A stretch of 64,000 nucleotides of DNA. Source: Streptomyces sp. NBC_00178. GTDB taxonomy: Bacteria > Actinomycetota > Actinomycetes > Streptomycetales > Streptomycetaceae. The notes beneath the pieces were generated by a model. The model saw nothing but the letters and a program-made list of their open reading frames with translations, did no database searches and was not told the DNA's origin. Where the stretch lies: the NCBI RefSeq assembly GCF_036206005.1, contig NZ_CP108143.1, forward strand, positions 3,858,001 through 3,922,000, in the 5' to 3' direction. Shown here piece after piece: positions 41,850-51,122 of this stretch. Positions within the stretch are counted from its first letter, which is position 1, and every line of letters begins with the position of its first letter. Position numbers and translations under genes: made by a program.

Positions 41850-42602
41850 ATGCCCTTGCACGTACTCGTCCTCGGCGGCACGACGGAGGCCCGCCGCATC
41901 GCGGAGTCCCTGTCGGCCGCGGACGGGACCCGGGTCACCAGCTCGCTGGCCGGCCGGGTCGCCCGGCCGAGCCTGCCACCGGGCGAGGTCCGGATCGGCG
42001 GCTTCGGGGGCGTCGAGGGCATGGCCGACTGGCTCCGCGCACACCGCGTGGATGCGGTCATCGACGCCACCCATCCCTTCGCCGGAACGATCAGTTTCAA
42101 CGCGGCCTCCGCCGCCTTTGCCGTCCATGTTCCCCTCCTGGCCGTGCGCCGGCCCGGCTGGGTGCCGGTGGAGGGCGACCGGTGGCACCTCACCGACTCC
42201 CTCGCGGGAGCGGCGCGGCTGCTGCCGGAGCTGGGACGACGGGTGTTCCTCACCACCGGACGCATGGGACTCGCCGCCTTCGCGGAGCTGGACGCGCTGT
42301 GGTTCCTGATGCGCTCGGTGGACGCCCCCGAGGCACCGTGCCCCCCACGGATGGAGATTCTGCTGGACCGGGGGCCGTTCTCCCTGGAGGACGAGCGCGA
42401 ACTGATCCGGCGTCACCGCATCGACGTCCTCGTCACCAAGGACAGCGGCGGCGACGCGACGGCCCCCAAGCTCACGGCCGCCCGGGAGGCGGGAATCCCC
42501 GTGGTCGTGGTCCGGCGCCCGCCGGTCCCGGCCGGGGTGCCGGTGGCCGCGACCCCGGAGGAGGCCCTGGACCTGCTGCGGACCGTCCTCGGGGATTGCT
42601 GA
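41850..42602 (+). CDS. cobK: Precorrin-6A reductase (CobK/CbiJ)
   Basis: 250 residues. MPLHVLVLGGTTEARRIAE is the typical NADPH-binding start, DAVIDATHPFAGTISFNA (about residues 68-85) is the family core, and LVTKDSGGDATAPKLTAA near residue 200 is the second conserved block. It reduces precorrin-6A to 6B (or the cobalt form). It is divergent from cbiD, convergent with cobIJ. Confidence 0.93.
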   Translation: MPLHVLVLGGTTEARRIAESLSAADGTRVTSSLAGRVARPSLPPGEVRIGGFGGVEGMADWLRAHRVDAVIDATHPFAGTISFNAASAAFAVHVPLLAVRRPGWVPVEGDRWHLTDSLAGAARLLPELGRRVFLTTGRMGLAAFAELDALWFLMRSVDAPEAPCPPRMEILLDRGPFSLEDERELIRRHRIDVLVTKDSGGDATAPKLTAAREAGIPVVVVRRPPVPAGVPVAATPEEALDLLRTVLGDC

Positions 42603-42663
42603 GCCGGCGGCCGGCCCGCCGGCCGTGGCCGGACCGTGGCGACCGGTCGGGATCACGGCCCGG

Positions 42664-44205
42664 TCAGTCCGCGGGACCCTGTCCATCCGCGTCCCGCGGG
42701 TAGCGGCGCGGCGTCCAGACGATCTGCCGGCCGTCTCCCCGCCGGACCCAGCGGGTCTGCGAGGACCCCACGATCAGGATCGTCCGCATGTCCACCTCCA
42801 GCGGATCGAGGTCGGCCAGCCGCACCGTGCGCACGCTCTCCGACGGGCCGCCCACATCGCGGCCCAGCACGACGGGCGTGTCGGGGGAGCGGTGTTCGAG
42901 GAGCAGGTCGCGGGCCTTGCCGACCTGCCACGTGCGGCTGCGGGAGCCGGGGTTGTACAACGCCATGACCAGGTCGGCCGCCGCTGCCGCGCGCAGCCGC
43001 TCGGCGATGACCTCCCACGGCTTGAGCCGGTCCGAGAGCGAGATCGTGGCGTAGTCGTGGCCGAGCGGCGCCCCCGCGCGGGCGGCGGCGGCGTTGGCCG
43101 CGGTCACTCCGGGCAGCACGCGCACCGGGATGCCGGAGTAGGCGTCCTGCGAGGCGGCCTCCAGGACGGCCGTGGCCATCGCGAAGACCCCGGGGTCGCC
43201 ACCGGACACCACGGCGACGCGGTGCCCCCGGCGTGCGAGGTCGAGGGCGAACTCCGCGCGCTCGGACTCCACCTTGTTGTCGGAGCCGTGCCGCTGCTGG
43301 CCGGGACGGACCGGCACCCGGTCCAGATAGGTGGTGTAGCCGACCACGTCGTCGGCGGCGGCGAGGGCGCCCCGCGTCTCGGGGGTCAGCCACAGCGGTC
43401 CGGCCGGTCCGGTGCCGACCACGACGACCTCGCCGGAGCCCGGGGCCCGCTCGGGGCGGGGCGCGTCGATCCGGCTGGGCAGCACCGCGACCGCGAAGTA
43501 GGGCACGGAGTCCGCGTCGGTGTCCGCCAGGTCCCCGGTCCGCTCGCCCGCCATGGTGGCGCGCTCGACGTACCGCGCCTCGGCGAGCCGCCCGGACGCC
43601 TCGAACGCGCGCCGCACCGCGGGGAACGTCCGGCCCAGCTTCATCACGACCGCCGAGTCCGTGGCCGCCAGACGCGCCGTCAGCTCCTCCTCGGGCAGGG
43701 TGCCGGGCAGGATCGTCAGCACCTCCTCGGCCTCGACGAGCGGGGTGCCGAGCCGGGCGGCGGCGGCGCTGACCGAGGTGACACCGGGGATGACCTCGGT
43801 GTCGTAGCGGTCGGCGAGACGCTTGTGCATGTGCTGGTACGAGCCGTAGAAGAGGGGGTCGCCCTCCGCGAGCACGGCGACGGTGCGTCCCGCGTCCAGG
43901 TGCGCCGCGAGCCGGGCGGCGGCCTGCTCGTAGAACTCGTCGAGCGCGCCCCGGTAGCCGCCGGGGTGGTCCGTGGTCTCCGTCGTGACCGGGTAGACCA
44001 GGGCTTCCTCGATGTGGTCGGCGCGGATGTGCTGCGCCGCGATCGAGCGGGCGATGGAGCGGCCGTGCCGGGCCGAGTGGTAGGCCACGACGTCGGCCTC
44101 GCCGATGATCTGCACGGCTCGCACGGTCATCAGCGCCGGGTCGCCCGGGCCGAGCCCGACGCCGTACAGCCGTCCGGTGCCTGCGGTCCCCTGCTGCTCG
44201 GGCAT
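42664..44205 (-). CDS. cobIJ: Bifunctional precorrin-2 C20- / precorrin-3B C17-methyltransferase (CobI-CobJ fusion)
   Basis: 513 residues, two tetrapyrrole methylases in tandem. The N-terminal CobI half has LYGVGLGPGDPALMTVRAVQ and VAVLAEGDPLFYGSYQHM (about residues 112-129). The CobJ half starts at about residue 262 with EVVVVGTGPAGPLWLTPE and contains VAVVSGGDPGVFAMATAV. CobI makes precorrin-3A, and CobJ performs ring contraction after CobG. ATG 44205 is preferred over GTG 44211 because GAGGAGG lies 7 nt upstream. It starts right after the cobH stop. Confidence 0.94.
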   Translation of the reverse strand: MPEQQGTAGTGRLYGVGLGPGDPALMTVRAVQIIGEADVVAYHSARHGRSIARSIAAQHIRADHIEEALVYPVTTETTDHPGGYRGALDEFYEQAAARLAAHLDAGRTVAVLAEGDPLFYGSYQHMHKRLADRYDTEVIPGVTSVSAAAARLGTPLVEAEEVLTILPGTLPEEELTARLAATDSAVVMKLGRTFPAVRRAFEASGRLAEARYVERATMAGERTGDLADTDADSVPYFAVAVLPSRIDAPRPERAPGSGEVVVVGTGPAGPLWLTPETRGALAAADDVVGYTTYLDRVPVRPGQQRHGSDNKVESERAEFALDLARRGHRVAVVSGGDPGVFAMATAVLEAASQDAYSGIPVRVLPGVTAANAAAARAGAPLGHDYATISLSDRLKPWEVIAERLRAAAAADLVMALYNPGSRSRTWQVGKARDLLLEHRSPDTPVVLGRDVGGPSESVRTVRLADLDPLEVDMRTILIVGSSQTRWVRRGDGRQIVWTPRRYPRDADGQGPAD

Positions 44206-44207
44206 GC

Positions 44208-44834
44208 TCACTCCTCCTCGCTGGCGATGGCGTTCACCGCGGCGGCCGCGATGGCGCTGCCGCCGCGCCTGCCCCGCACGACGAGGTGTTCGAGCCCGGA
44301 CGGGTGGGCGGCGAGGGCGTCCTTCGACTCGGCCGCGCCGATGAAGCCGACCGGCACGCCGATGACGGCGGCGGGGCGCGGGGCGCCCTCCTCGATCATC
44401 TCCAGCAGGCGGAAGAGCGCGGTGGGGGCATTGCCGACGGCGACGACGGCCCCTTCCATCCGGTCCCGCCAGAGTTCAAGGGCGGCGGCGCTGCGGGTGG
44501 TGCCGAGCTTCGCGGCGAGCGCGGGGACGGCCGGGTCGGACAGGGTGCAGACGACCTCGTTGTCCGCGGGCAGCCGCTTGCGGGTGACGCCGCTGGCGAC
44601 CATGGCGACGTCGCACAGGATGGGCGCGCCGGACCTGAGGGCGGCGCGCGCGTCGGCCACGGCGTTCGGCGAGAAGGCGAGATCGCGTACGAGGTCGACC
44701 ATGCCGCAGGCGTGGATCATGCGGACGGCGACCTGGCTCACGTCGGCGGGCAGCCCGGCCAGATCCGCCTCCGCGCGGATGGTGGCGAAGGACTGGCGGT
44801 AGATCGCCGGTCCGTCCTTCTCGTACTGGTGCAC
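44208..44834 (-). CDS. cobH: Precorrin-8X methylmutase (CobH/CbiC)
   Basis: 208 residues. [19 protein letters not shown] (residues 11-29) and [12 protein letters not shown] carry the catalytic His region, with [14 protein letters not shown] and [18 protein letters not shown] as further family blocks. It shifts the C11 methyl to C12 to give hydrogenobyrinate. The stop is 2 bp from the cobIJ start, so both are on one transcript. Confidence 0.94.
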   Translation of the reverse strand: MHQYEKDGPAIYRQSFATIRAEADLAGLPADVSQVAVRMIHACGMVDLVRDLAFSPNAVADARAALRSGAPILCDVAMVASGVTRKRLPADNEVVCTLSDPAVPALAAKLGTTRSAAALELWRDRMEGAVVAVGNAPTALFRLLEMIEEGAPRPAAVIGVPVGFIGAAESKDALAAHPSGLEHLVVRGRRGGSAIAAAAVNAIASEEE

Positions 44835-44919
44835 AGTGCTGTCGCTTTCTTCTTCTACGTCTTCTGCGGGGAACGGGGTGGGTCGAACGGGGTTGACACG
44901 AAATGGTGGTGATGCGCCG

Positions 44920-46224
44920 TCAGCCGCCGGAGCCCCGGGCCGAGGCCACGGCGGCGGCCAGCGCGGCCGGGTCGTCCCGGACCGTCACCGGCCCGTCGGC
45001 CCGGTCCCCCCGCACGTGGGAGATCCGGTGTCCGTCCGGGGTGGCGACCACGTCGATCCACTCGCCGCGCGGGTGGCCGCACCGGCGTGCGCAGCCCGAC
45101 CAGTACACCGGGAGCCGTCCGGGCGGTCCCACGGCGGCCCCCGCCTGGGCCCGCACGTCGGCCAGCGACTTCGCGCAGCCGGGCCGCCCGATGCAGGCGC
45201 CCACCCCGGCCCACGGAGAGCCGGGTCCAGTGATCAGGCCCGCCTCGGCGAGGGTGCCCGCCAGGGCGTCCGCCGCGCCGGGCGCGACGCCGGTGACGAC
45301 CACTCCGCGCCACGGCGTGAGCCTCATCCCCCCGGCGCCGGAAAGCAGTTGCCACTGGGTCAGGTCCAGCCGCCCGAGCGGTACGCCGACGGACAGCGCG
45401 GTCGCGCGCGGGCCGCCCGGGACCGGGCCCGGCTCGGGGGAGCGGGCTTCGAGGGGCCGGGGGTGGCGGCCGGGCGAGGTGGTGACGCCGGCCTGCCCCA
45501 GACGTCGTACGACCTCGTCGGGCAGTGCGGCCTTCGCGTCGTCCGGCAGGTCCGCGACCCGCCAGGCGCCGGTGCCGTCGGCCGCGTCCAGGAACGCCCC
45601 GGCGGCGGCGAGCAGGGCGCGGGGCCCTTCGGCGGCCGGGAGGCGGAAGACGGTGTCGGCGGACCCGACGCGCAGTGCGGCGCCGGCGCCGAGGCCGATC
45701 AGGGTGAGATCCGCGCCGAGGGCGTCGACATCGCCCCGGCCGTCGTCGAGGGCGAACAGGAAGCGCCCGGAGAGGCGCGTGGCACGGTCGCTCCCGCAGA
45801 GGAGGCGGTCCAGCTCCGCCAGCCAGGGGCCGACGTCGGCGGCCCCGCCGCCGTCAAGCCCGGACAGCGGGGAGGCGACCACGTTGCGTACGCGTTCGTG
45901 GCGCTCCGAGGGAAGCAGCGCGGCCGCGTCCAGGAGCCCGGCCAGCTCCGCGCCGCAGCCGGGGGTGAGCCCGCGCAGCTGGACGTTCCCGCGCGAGGTG
46001 AGATGCAGCTCACCGTCGCCGAGACGCCCGGCGGCCTTTCCCAGGGCCCATGCCTGTCGGGGTGTCAGCACCCCGCCGGGTATCCGGATCCGCGCCAGCG
46101 CACCGTCGTCCGCCCGGTGCAGACGCAGGGCTCCGGGGCAGGCGTCATCACTGCTCCGGGCACGCGCGTCGCCCGGCGAACGGGGCGTAAGGGGGGAGGC
46201 GGACATGGCGGCGAGCATACCCAC
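44920..46224 (-). CDS. cobG: Precorrin-3B synthase (CobG), nitrite/sulfite reductase-like
   Basis: 434 residues. [19 protein letters not shown] and [14 protein letters not shown] (about residues 75-90) are ferredoxin-like sulfite reductase-family blocks. Fe4S4/siroheme-type cysteines appear in [12 protein letters not shown] and [14 protein letters not shown] (about residues 345-395). CobG is the O2-dependent enzyme that hydroxylates precorrin-3A. The start may be 46224 or the ATG at 46206 (MSASPL). It is co-directional with cobH and cobIJ and divergent from cobN. Confidence 0.88.
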   Translation of the reverse strand: MGMLAAMSASPLTPRSPGDARARSSDDACPGALRLHRADDGALARIRIPGGVLTPRQAWALGKAAGRLGDGELHLTSRGNVQLRGLTPGCGAELAGLLDAAALLPSERHERVRNVVASPLSGLDGGGAADVGPWLAELDRLLCGSDRATRLSGRFLFALDDGRGDVDALGADLTLIGLGAGAALRVGSADTVFRLPAAEGPRALLAAAGAFLDAADGTGAWRVADLPDDAKAALPDEVVRRLGQAGVTTSPGRHPRPLEARSPEPGPVPGGPRATALSVGVPLGRLDLTQWQLLSGAGGMRLTPWRGVVVTGVAPGAADALAGTLAEAGLITGPGSPWAGVGACIGRPGCAKSLADVRAQAGAAVGPPGRLPVYWSGCARRCGHPRGEWIDVVATPDGHRISHVRGDRADGPVTVRDDPAALAAAVASARGSGG

Positions 46225-46359
46225 CGTGACCGGGGCGGGTCCCTGCCGTCACTGTGACCTACGGGACACCCGCCGCGGCCCCGGCCGGGGTGGGGGCCGT
46301 CTGGTCAGCACCCCCCACCCGCCGCCTACTATGCCTAGCGGCGGTCCGTCGGGTCCGCC

Positions 46360-46465
46360 ATCGCCAGACGGCGACAGGGGAGGAAGCCCGGTGTGATTCC
46401 GGCGCGGTCCCGCCACTGTGAGCCCGGCCCACCGGCCGTGCGAGTCAGGAACTCCCTTCCCGAAC
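46360..46465 (+). ncRNA. Cobalamin riboswitch upstream of cobN
   Basis: The B12-aptamer core is clear: AGGAAGCCCGGTGTGATTCC near 46381, then GCGGTCCCGCCACTGTGAGC (46403-46422) and, after a stem, GAGTCAGGAAC (46442-46452). Binding of adenosylcobalamin would reduce cobN expression. The expression platform probably lies in 46466-46540, where CCGGGCAGGGG-type pairing can hide the cobN ribosome site GAGGAAGGG. Ends are approximate. Confidence 0.93.
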
Positions 46466-46544
46466 CCCCGGTCTCCGTGCCGGGCAGGGGAGACCCGACG
46501 ACACTGCCCGGGGCGTGGACACCCCGAGGAAGGGCCGACGCCGC

Positions 46545-49500
46545 ATGATCCTGCTCCTGTCGACGTCCGACACCGACCTGCTGAGCGCGCGCGCCTCGCA
46601 GGGACCGGTCAGCTACCGCTACGCCAACCCTTCCCGGCTGGCCCCGGACGGACTTCCGCAGCTGCTGGAGGGCGCCGACCTCGTCGTCGTACGCCTCCTC
46701 GGCGGTGTGCGTGCCTGGCAGGAGGGCCTGGACGAGGTGCTGGCGACCGGCCGCCCCGTCGTCGTGCTGACAGGTGAACAGGCCCCCGACGCCCAGCTGA
46801 TGGCCGCGTCGACCGTGCCCATCGGCATCGCCGCCGAAGCGCACGCCTACCTCGCGCACGGCGGCCCCGCCAACCTGGAACAGCTGGCCCGGTTCCTCTC
46901 CGACACCGTGCTGCTCACCGGCCACGGCTTCGAGCCGCCCGCCCCGGCCCCCGCGTGGGGCCCGCTGGAGCGGACGGCCAGGGACGTCACCGGCCCGACG
47001 GTCGCGGTGCTCTACTACCGCGCCCACCACATGAGCGGGAACACCGGCTTCGTCGACGCGCTGTGCACGGCCGTGGAGGACGCGGGCGCCCGCCCCCTCC
47101 CGCTGTACGTCGCCTCGCTGCGCACCCCGGAGCCCGAGCTCATCGACACCCTCCGGGCCGCCGACGCCATCGTCACCACGGTCCTCGCGGCGGGCGGCAC
47201 CAAGCCGGCCACCGCGTCGGCGGGCGGTGACGACGAGTCCTGGGACGCGGGCGCCCTCACCGGCCTCGACGTCCCCGTCCTCCAGGCGCTCTGCCTCACC
47301 AGCTCCCGCGCGGCCTGGGAGGAGAACGACGAGGGCGTCTCCCCGCTGGACGCGGCCACGCAGATCGCGGTGCCGGAGTTCGACGGGCGGCTGATCACGG
47401 TCCCGTTCTCCTTCAAGGAGATCGACGAGGACGGTCTGCCCGCGTACGTCGCCGACACCGAGCGCGCCGCCCGGGTCGCCGGGATCGCCGTACGGCACGC
47501 CAGGCTCCGTCACATCCCGGCCGCCGAGAAGCGGATCGCGCTCGTCCTGTCCGCCTACCCGACCAAGCACTCCCGCATCGGCAACGCCGTCGGCCTGGAC
47601 ACCCCCGCCAGCGCCGTGGCGCTGCTGCGCAGGCTCCGGGCGGAGGGCTACGACTTCGGTCCCGAGGAGGAGATCCCGGGGCTGGTGTCCGGCGACGGCG
47701 ACGAGCTGATCTACGCGCTCATCGAGGCCGGCGGCCACGACCAGGAGTGGCTCACCGAGGAGCAGCTGGCCGCCAACCCGGTCCGCATCCCCGCCGCCGA
47801 CTACCGCCGCTGGTTCGCCACGCTGCCCGCCGAACTCCGCGAGTCCGTCGAGGAGCACTGGGGCCCGGCCCCCGGCGAGATGTTCGTCGACCGCTCCCGC
47901 AACCCCGAGGGCGACATCGTGCTCGCCGCCCTGCGGCGCGGGAACCTGCTGATCCTCATCCAGCCGCCGCGCGGCTTCGGCGAGAACCCGATCGCGATCT
48001 ACCACGACCCGGACCTGCCGCCCTCGCACCACTACCTCGCCGCGTACCGCTGGATCGCCGCCTCCGCCGAGGACAACGGCTTCGGCGCCGACGCGATGAT
48101 CCACCTCGGCAAGCACGGCAACCTGGAGTGGCTGCCCGGCAAGAACGCCGGCCTGTCCGCCGCCTGCGGTCCCGACGCGGCGCTGGGCGACCTGCCGTTG
48201 GTCTACCCGTTCCTGGTCAACGACCCGGGCGAGGGCACCCAGGCCAAGCGCCGCGTGCACGCCACCCTCGTCGACCACCTGGTGCCGCCGATGGCCCGCG
48301 CCGACAGCTACGGCGACATCGCCCGGCTGGAACAACTCCTGGACGAGCACGCCCAGATCGCCGCGATGGACCCGGCCAAGCTGCCGGCGGTCCGCGCCCA
48401 GATCTGGACCCTCATCCAGGCCGCGAAGCTCGACCACGACCTGGGCCTGGAGGGCCGGCCCGAGGACGAGGGCTTCGACGAGTTCATCATGCATCTCGAC
48501 GGCTGGCTCTGTGAGATCAAGGACGTCCAGATCCGCGACGGCCTCCACGTCCTCGGGAGCGCCCCGGCCGGCAAGGACCGCGTCAACCTGGTCCTCGCCG
48601 TGCTGCGCGCCCGGCAGATCTGGGGCGGCACCGCGTCCCTGCCCGGCCTGCGGGAGGCGCTGGGCCTCGACGAGTCGGCCGCCACCCGTACCGCCGCCGA
48701 CGAGACCGAGGAGCTGGCCCGCGCGCTCGTCCAGGCGATGGACGACGCGGACTGGGACGCTGCCGCCGTCGCCGGTGTGGCCGCCGGGCACCCGCAGGCC
48801 GTCGCCGACATCCTCGGCTTCGCCGCCCGCGAGGTCGTGCCCCGCCTGGCCGCGACGACCGACGAGCTCGACCACGCGGTCCACGCGCTGAACGGCGGCT
48901 TCGTGCCCGCCGGACCGTCCGGCTCCCCGCTCCGCGGCCTGGTCAACGTCCTGCCGACCGGCCGCAACTTCTACTCCGTCGACCCGAAGGCCGTCCCCTC
49001 CCGGCTCGCCTGGGAGACCGGCCAGGCCCTCGCCGACTCGCTGCTGGAGCGCTACCGCGCCGACAACGGCGAATGGCCCACCTCGGTCGGCCTGTCCCTG
49101 TGGGGCACCAGCGCGATGCGCACCGCCGGCGACGACATCGCCGAGGCGTTCGCCCTGCTCGGCGTCCGCCCCGTCTGGGACGACGCCTCGCGCCGGGTCA
49201 CGGGCCTGGAGGCGATCCCGTACGAGGAACTGGGCCGCCCGCGCATCGACGTCACCCTGCGCATCTCCGGCTTCTTCCGCGACGCGTTCCCGCACACCAT
49301 CGGCCTGCTCGACGACGCCGTGCGCCTCGCGGCCTCGCTCGACGAGCCGGCCGAGCAGAACTTCGTGCGCGCCCACACCCAGGCCGACCTGGCCGAACAC
49401 GGCGACGAGCGGCGCGCCACCACCCGCATCTTCGGCTCCCGGCCGGGGACGTACGGCGCCGGACTCCTCCAGCTCATCGACTCCCGCGACTGGCGCACGG

Positions 49501-50144
49501 ACGCCGACCTCGCCGAGGTGTACACGGTGTGGGGCGGTTACGCCTACGGCCGTGAGCTGGACGGCCGTCCGGCCAGGGACGAGATGGAGACCGCGTACAA
49601 GCGGATCGCCGTGGCGGCGAAGAACACCGACACCCGCGAGCACGACATCGCGGACTCGGACGACTACTTCCAGTACCACGGCGGCATGGTCGCGACCGTA
49701 CGCGCGCTGAAGGGCACCGCCCCCGAGGCGTACATCGGCGACTCGACCCGCCCGGAGACCGTCCGTACCCGCACGCTGGTCGAGGAGACGTCCCGGGTCT
49801 TCCGCGCCCGGGTGGTCAACCCCAAGTGGATCGAGGCGATGCGCCGCCACGGCTACAAGGGAGCCTTCGAGCTGGCCGCCACGGTCGACTACCTCTTCGG
49901 GTACGACGCGACGACCGGCGTGGTCGCGGACTGGATGTACGACAAGCTGACCGAGACGTACGTCCTCGACCCCACGAACCGCGCGTTCCTCCAGCAGGCC
50001 AACCCGTGGGCGCTCCACGGCATCGCCGAACGCCTTCTGGAGGCGGAGTCCCGGGGGATGTGGGAGAAGCCGGACCCTGCGGTCCTCGACGCCCTGCGGA
50101 AGGTCTTCCTGGAGACGGAAGGCGACCTGGAGGGCGAGGACTGA
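46545..50144 (+). CDS. cobN: Cobaltochelatase large subunit CobN
   Basis: 1199 residues, as expected. It starts MILLLSTSDTDLLSARAS; key family blocks include VAVLYYRAHHMSGNTGFVDA (about residues 150-170), GNAVGLDTPASAVALLRRL, MIHLGKHGNLEWLPGKN (about 515-532), ISGFFRDAFPHTIGLLDDAV and DYFQYHGGMVATVRALKG (about 1040). It inserts cobalt into hydrogenobyrinate a,c-diamide using ATP; partner ChlI/ChlD- or CobS/CobT-like subunits are not in the window. ATG 46545 has GAGGAAGGG upstream. It is controlled by the cobalamin riboswitch. Confidence 0.96.
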   Translation: MILLLSTSDTDLLSARASQGPVSYRYANPSRLAPDGLPQLLEGADLVVVRLLGGVRAWQEGLDEVLATGRPVVVLTGEQAPDAQLMAASTVPIGIAAEAHAYLAHGGPANLEQLARFLSDTVLLTGHGFEPPAPAPAWGPLERTARDVTGPTVAVLYYRAHHMSGNTGFVDALCTAVEDAGARPLPLYVASLRTPEPELIDTLRAADAIVTTVLAAGGTKPATASAGGDDESWDAGALTGLDVPVLQALCLTSSRAAWEENDEGVSPLDAATQIAVPEFDGRLITVPFSFKEIDEDGLPAYVADTERAARVAGIAVRHARLRHIPAAEKRIALVLSAYPTKHSRIGNAVGLDTPASAVALLRRLRAEGYDFGPEEEIPGLVSGDGDELIYALIEAGGHDQEWLTEEQLAANPVRIPAADYRRWFATLPAELRESVEEHWGPAPGEMFVDRSRNPEGDIVLAALRRGNLLILIQPPRGFGENPIAIYHDPDLPPSHHYLAAYRWIAASAEDNGFGADAMIHLGKHGNLEWLPGKNAGLSAACGPDAALGDLPLVYPFLVNDPGEGTQAKRRVHATLVDHLVPPMARADSYGDIARLEQLLDEHAQIAAMDPAKLPAVRAQIWTLIQAAKLDHDLGLEGRPEDEGFDEFIMHLDGWLCEIKDVQIRDGLHVLGSAPAGKDRVNLVLAVLRARQIWGGTASLPGLREALGLDESAATRTAADETEELARALVQAMDDADWDAAAVAGVAAGHPQAVADILGFAAREVVPRLAATTDELDHAVHALNGGFVPAGPSGSPLRGLVNVLPTGRNFYSVDPKAVPSRLAWETGQALADSLLERYRADNGEWPTSVGLSLWGTSAMRTAGDDIAEAFALLGVRPVWDDASRRVTGLEAIPYEELGRPRIDVTLRISGFFRDAFPHTIGLLDDAVRLAASLDEPAEQNFVRAHTQADLAEHGDERRATTRIFGSRPGTYGAGLLQLIDSRDWRTDADLAEVYTVWGGYAYGRELDGRPARDEMETAYKRIAVAAKNTDTREHDIADSDDYFQYHGGMVATVRALKGTAPEAYIGDSTRPETVRTRTLVEETSRVFRARVVNPKWIEAMRRHGYKGAFELAATVDYLFGYDATTGVVADWMYDKLTETYVLDPTNRAFLQQANPWALHGIAERLLEAESRGMWEKPDPAVLDALRKVFLETEGDLEGED

Positions 50145-50151
50145 GGCAGGC

Positions 50152-50179
50152 ACCCGGCCGGGCAGGGCTCCGGCCGGGT
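50152..50179 (+). terminator. Terminator after cobN
   Basis: A 10-bp perfect stem (ACCCGGCCGG at 50152-50161 with its complement at 50170-50179) and an 8-nt loop lie 7 bp after the cobN stop. Confidence 0.75.
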
Positions 50180-50209
50180 CCCCGCGGTCCTGCCTTGCCG
50201 CCCCGGCGC

Positions 50210-50225
50210 CCAGGGTTCACCCTGG
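50210..50225 (+). promoter_or_regulatory. 7-2-7 palindrome just before the iclR start
   Basis: CCAGGGT-TC-ACCCTGG is perfectly palindromic and ends 4 bp before the ATG. It covers the probable transcription start, so it may be an autoregulatory operator for the IclR protein. Confidence 0.45.
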
Positions 50226-50229
50226 TGGC

Positions 50230-50979
50230 ATGGGTGATCCGGCGGACCACACGCCGATGACGGGTGTCCAGCACGCGTTCCGCCTGCTGGAGGCCGTGGC
50301 GGCGCACGAGGGCGGCGCGCCCGCGAAGCAGCTCGCGCGCGAGGCCGGGCTGCCCTTGGACGAGGCCCTGGAAGCGCTGCGGGGACTCGTCGACGACGGT
50401 TACCTCCGCAGGCTCGACGACGGCGGCCTGATCCTCAGCGACAGACTGCACGGCAACGGCTCGGGGCCCTCGGTCGACCCGGTGCGCCCGGCCCTCGCCT
50501 CGCTGCGCGACGAGGTGTCGGCCGCCTCCTACCTCACCTTCTACGAGGAGGGCGAGATCCGGATCGCCGAGATCGTCGACGGGCCGCAGACCCCGAAGGT
50601 CGACCTCTGGGTCGGGTTCGAGGACGCCGGACACGCGACGGCCCTCGGCAAGTGCGTCCTGCGTGAGCTGGACGACGAGGCGCGGGGTGACTACCTCGCG
50701 CGGCACGAACTCCCCGACCTCACCCCGCGCACGATCACCCACCGGGAGGATCTGCTGCGGCAGCTCGAATCGTCGATGTCGACGCCGGTGATGATGGACC
50801 GCGAGGAGTACGACCTGGGGACCGTGTGCATCGCGGTGCCCGTCTACCACGGCACGAAGCTAGGGTCGCTGGGCGTCTCGTTCCGGGCGGACCGCATGTA
50901 CCGCACGAGGCAGGTCAGGGAGAGCCTGCTGGCCTCGGCGGAGCGCGTGAGCAGGAGCCTGTCCTTCGGCGGCGGCTGA
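50230..50979 (+). CDS. IclR-family transcriptional regulator
   Basis: 249 residues. The winged helix is N-terminal (VQHAFRLLEAVAAHEGGAPAKQLAREAGLPLDEALEALRGLVDDGYL, residues 13-59), and the GAF-like effector domain follows (about residues 80-245), with ALGKCVLREL and TVCIAVPVYHGTKLGSLGVS as family-like blocks. The domain is shorter and more divergent than in classical IclR. ATG 50230 sits close to a palindrome that may be its own operator. The target genes are unknown. Confidence 0.82.
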   Translation: MGDPADHTPMTGVQHAFRLLEAVAAHEGGAPAKQLAREAGLPLDEALEALRGLVDDGYLRRLDDGGLILSDRLHGNGSGPSVDPVRPALASLRDEVSAASYLTFYEEGEIRIAEIVDGPQTPKVDLWVGFEDAGHATALGKCVLRELDDEARGDYLARHELPDLTPRTITHREDLLRQLESSMSTPVMMDREEYDLGTVCIAVPVYHGTKLGSLGVSFRADRMYRTRQVRESLLASAERVSRSLSFGGG

Positions 50980-51011
50980 GAGCGCCGGCGGGGCACCGCG
51001 CACCGGCTGGA

Positions 51012-51105
51012 CGGCGTACCAGCTCTGTGGGTCGGCCCGCCGCACGGGTGCGGACCCGGGCGGCGTACCGGCTCTGTGGGTCGGCCCGCCGCACGGGTGC
51101 GGACC
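51012..51105. repeat. 49-bp-period direct repeat between the iclR and tetR genes
   Basis: Two 45-bp copies (51012-51056 and 51061-51105, starting CGGCGTACC) differ at one base (A/G at the tenth position). They fill the gap between the convergent regulator genes. No terminator with a T run is seen, though each copy contains the palindromic CCGCACGGGTGCGG. Confidence 0.85.
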
Positions 51106-51122
51106 CGTGCGGCGGCTGCGCC

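Noticed and set aside
46335-50153. Very long open frame on the minus strand opposite cobN (about 1270 codons)
   Set aside because: GC-rich codon bias leaves antisense frames open. cobN on the plus strand has full family conservation, and the antisense product shows only shadow composition.
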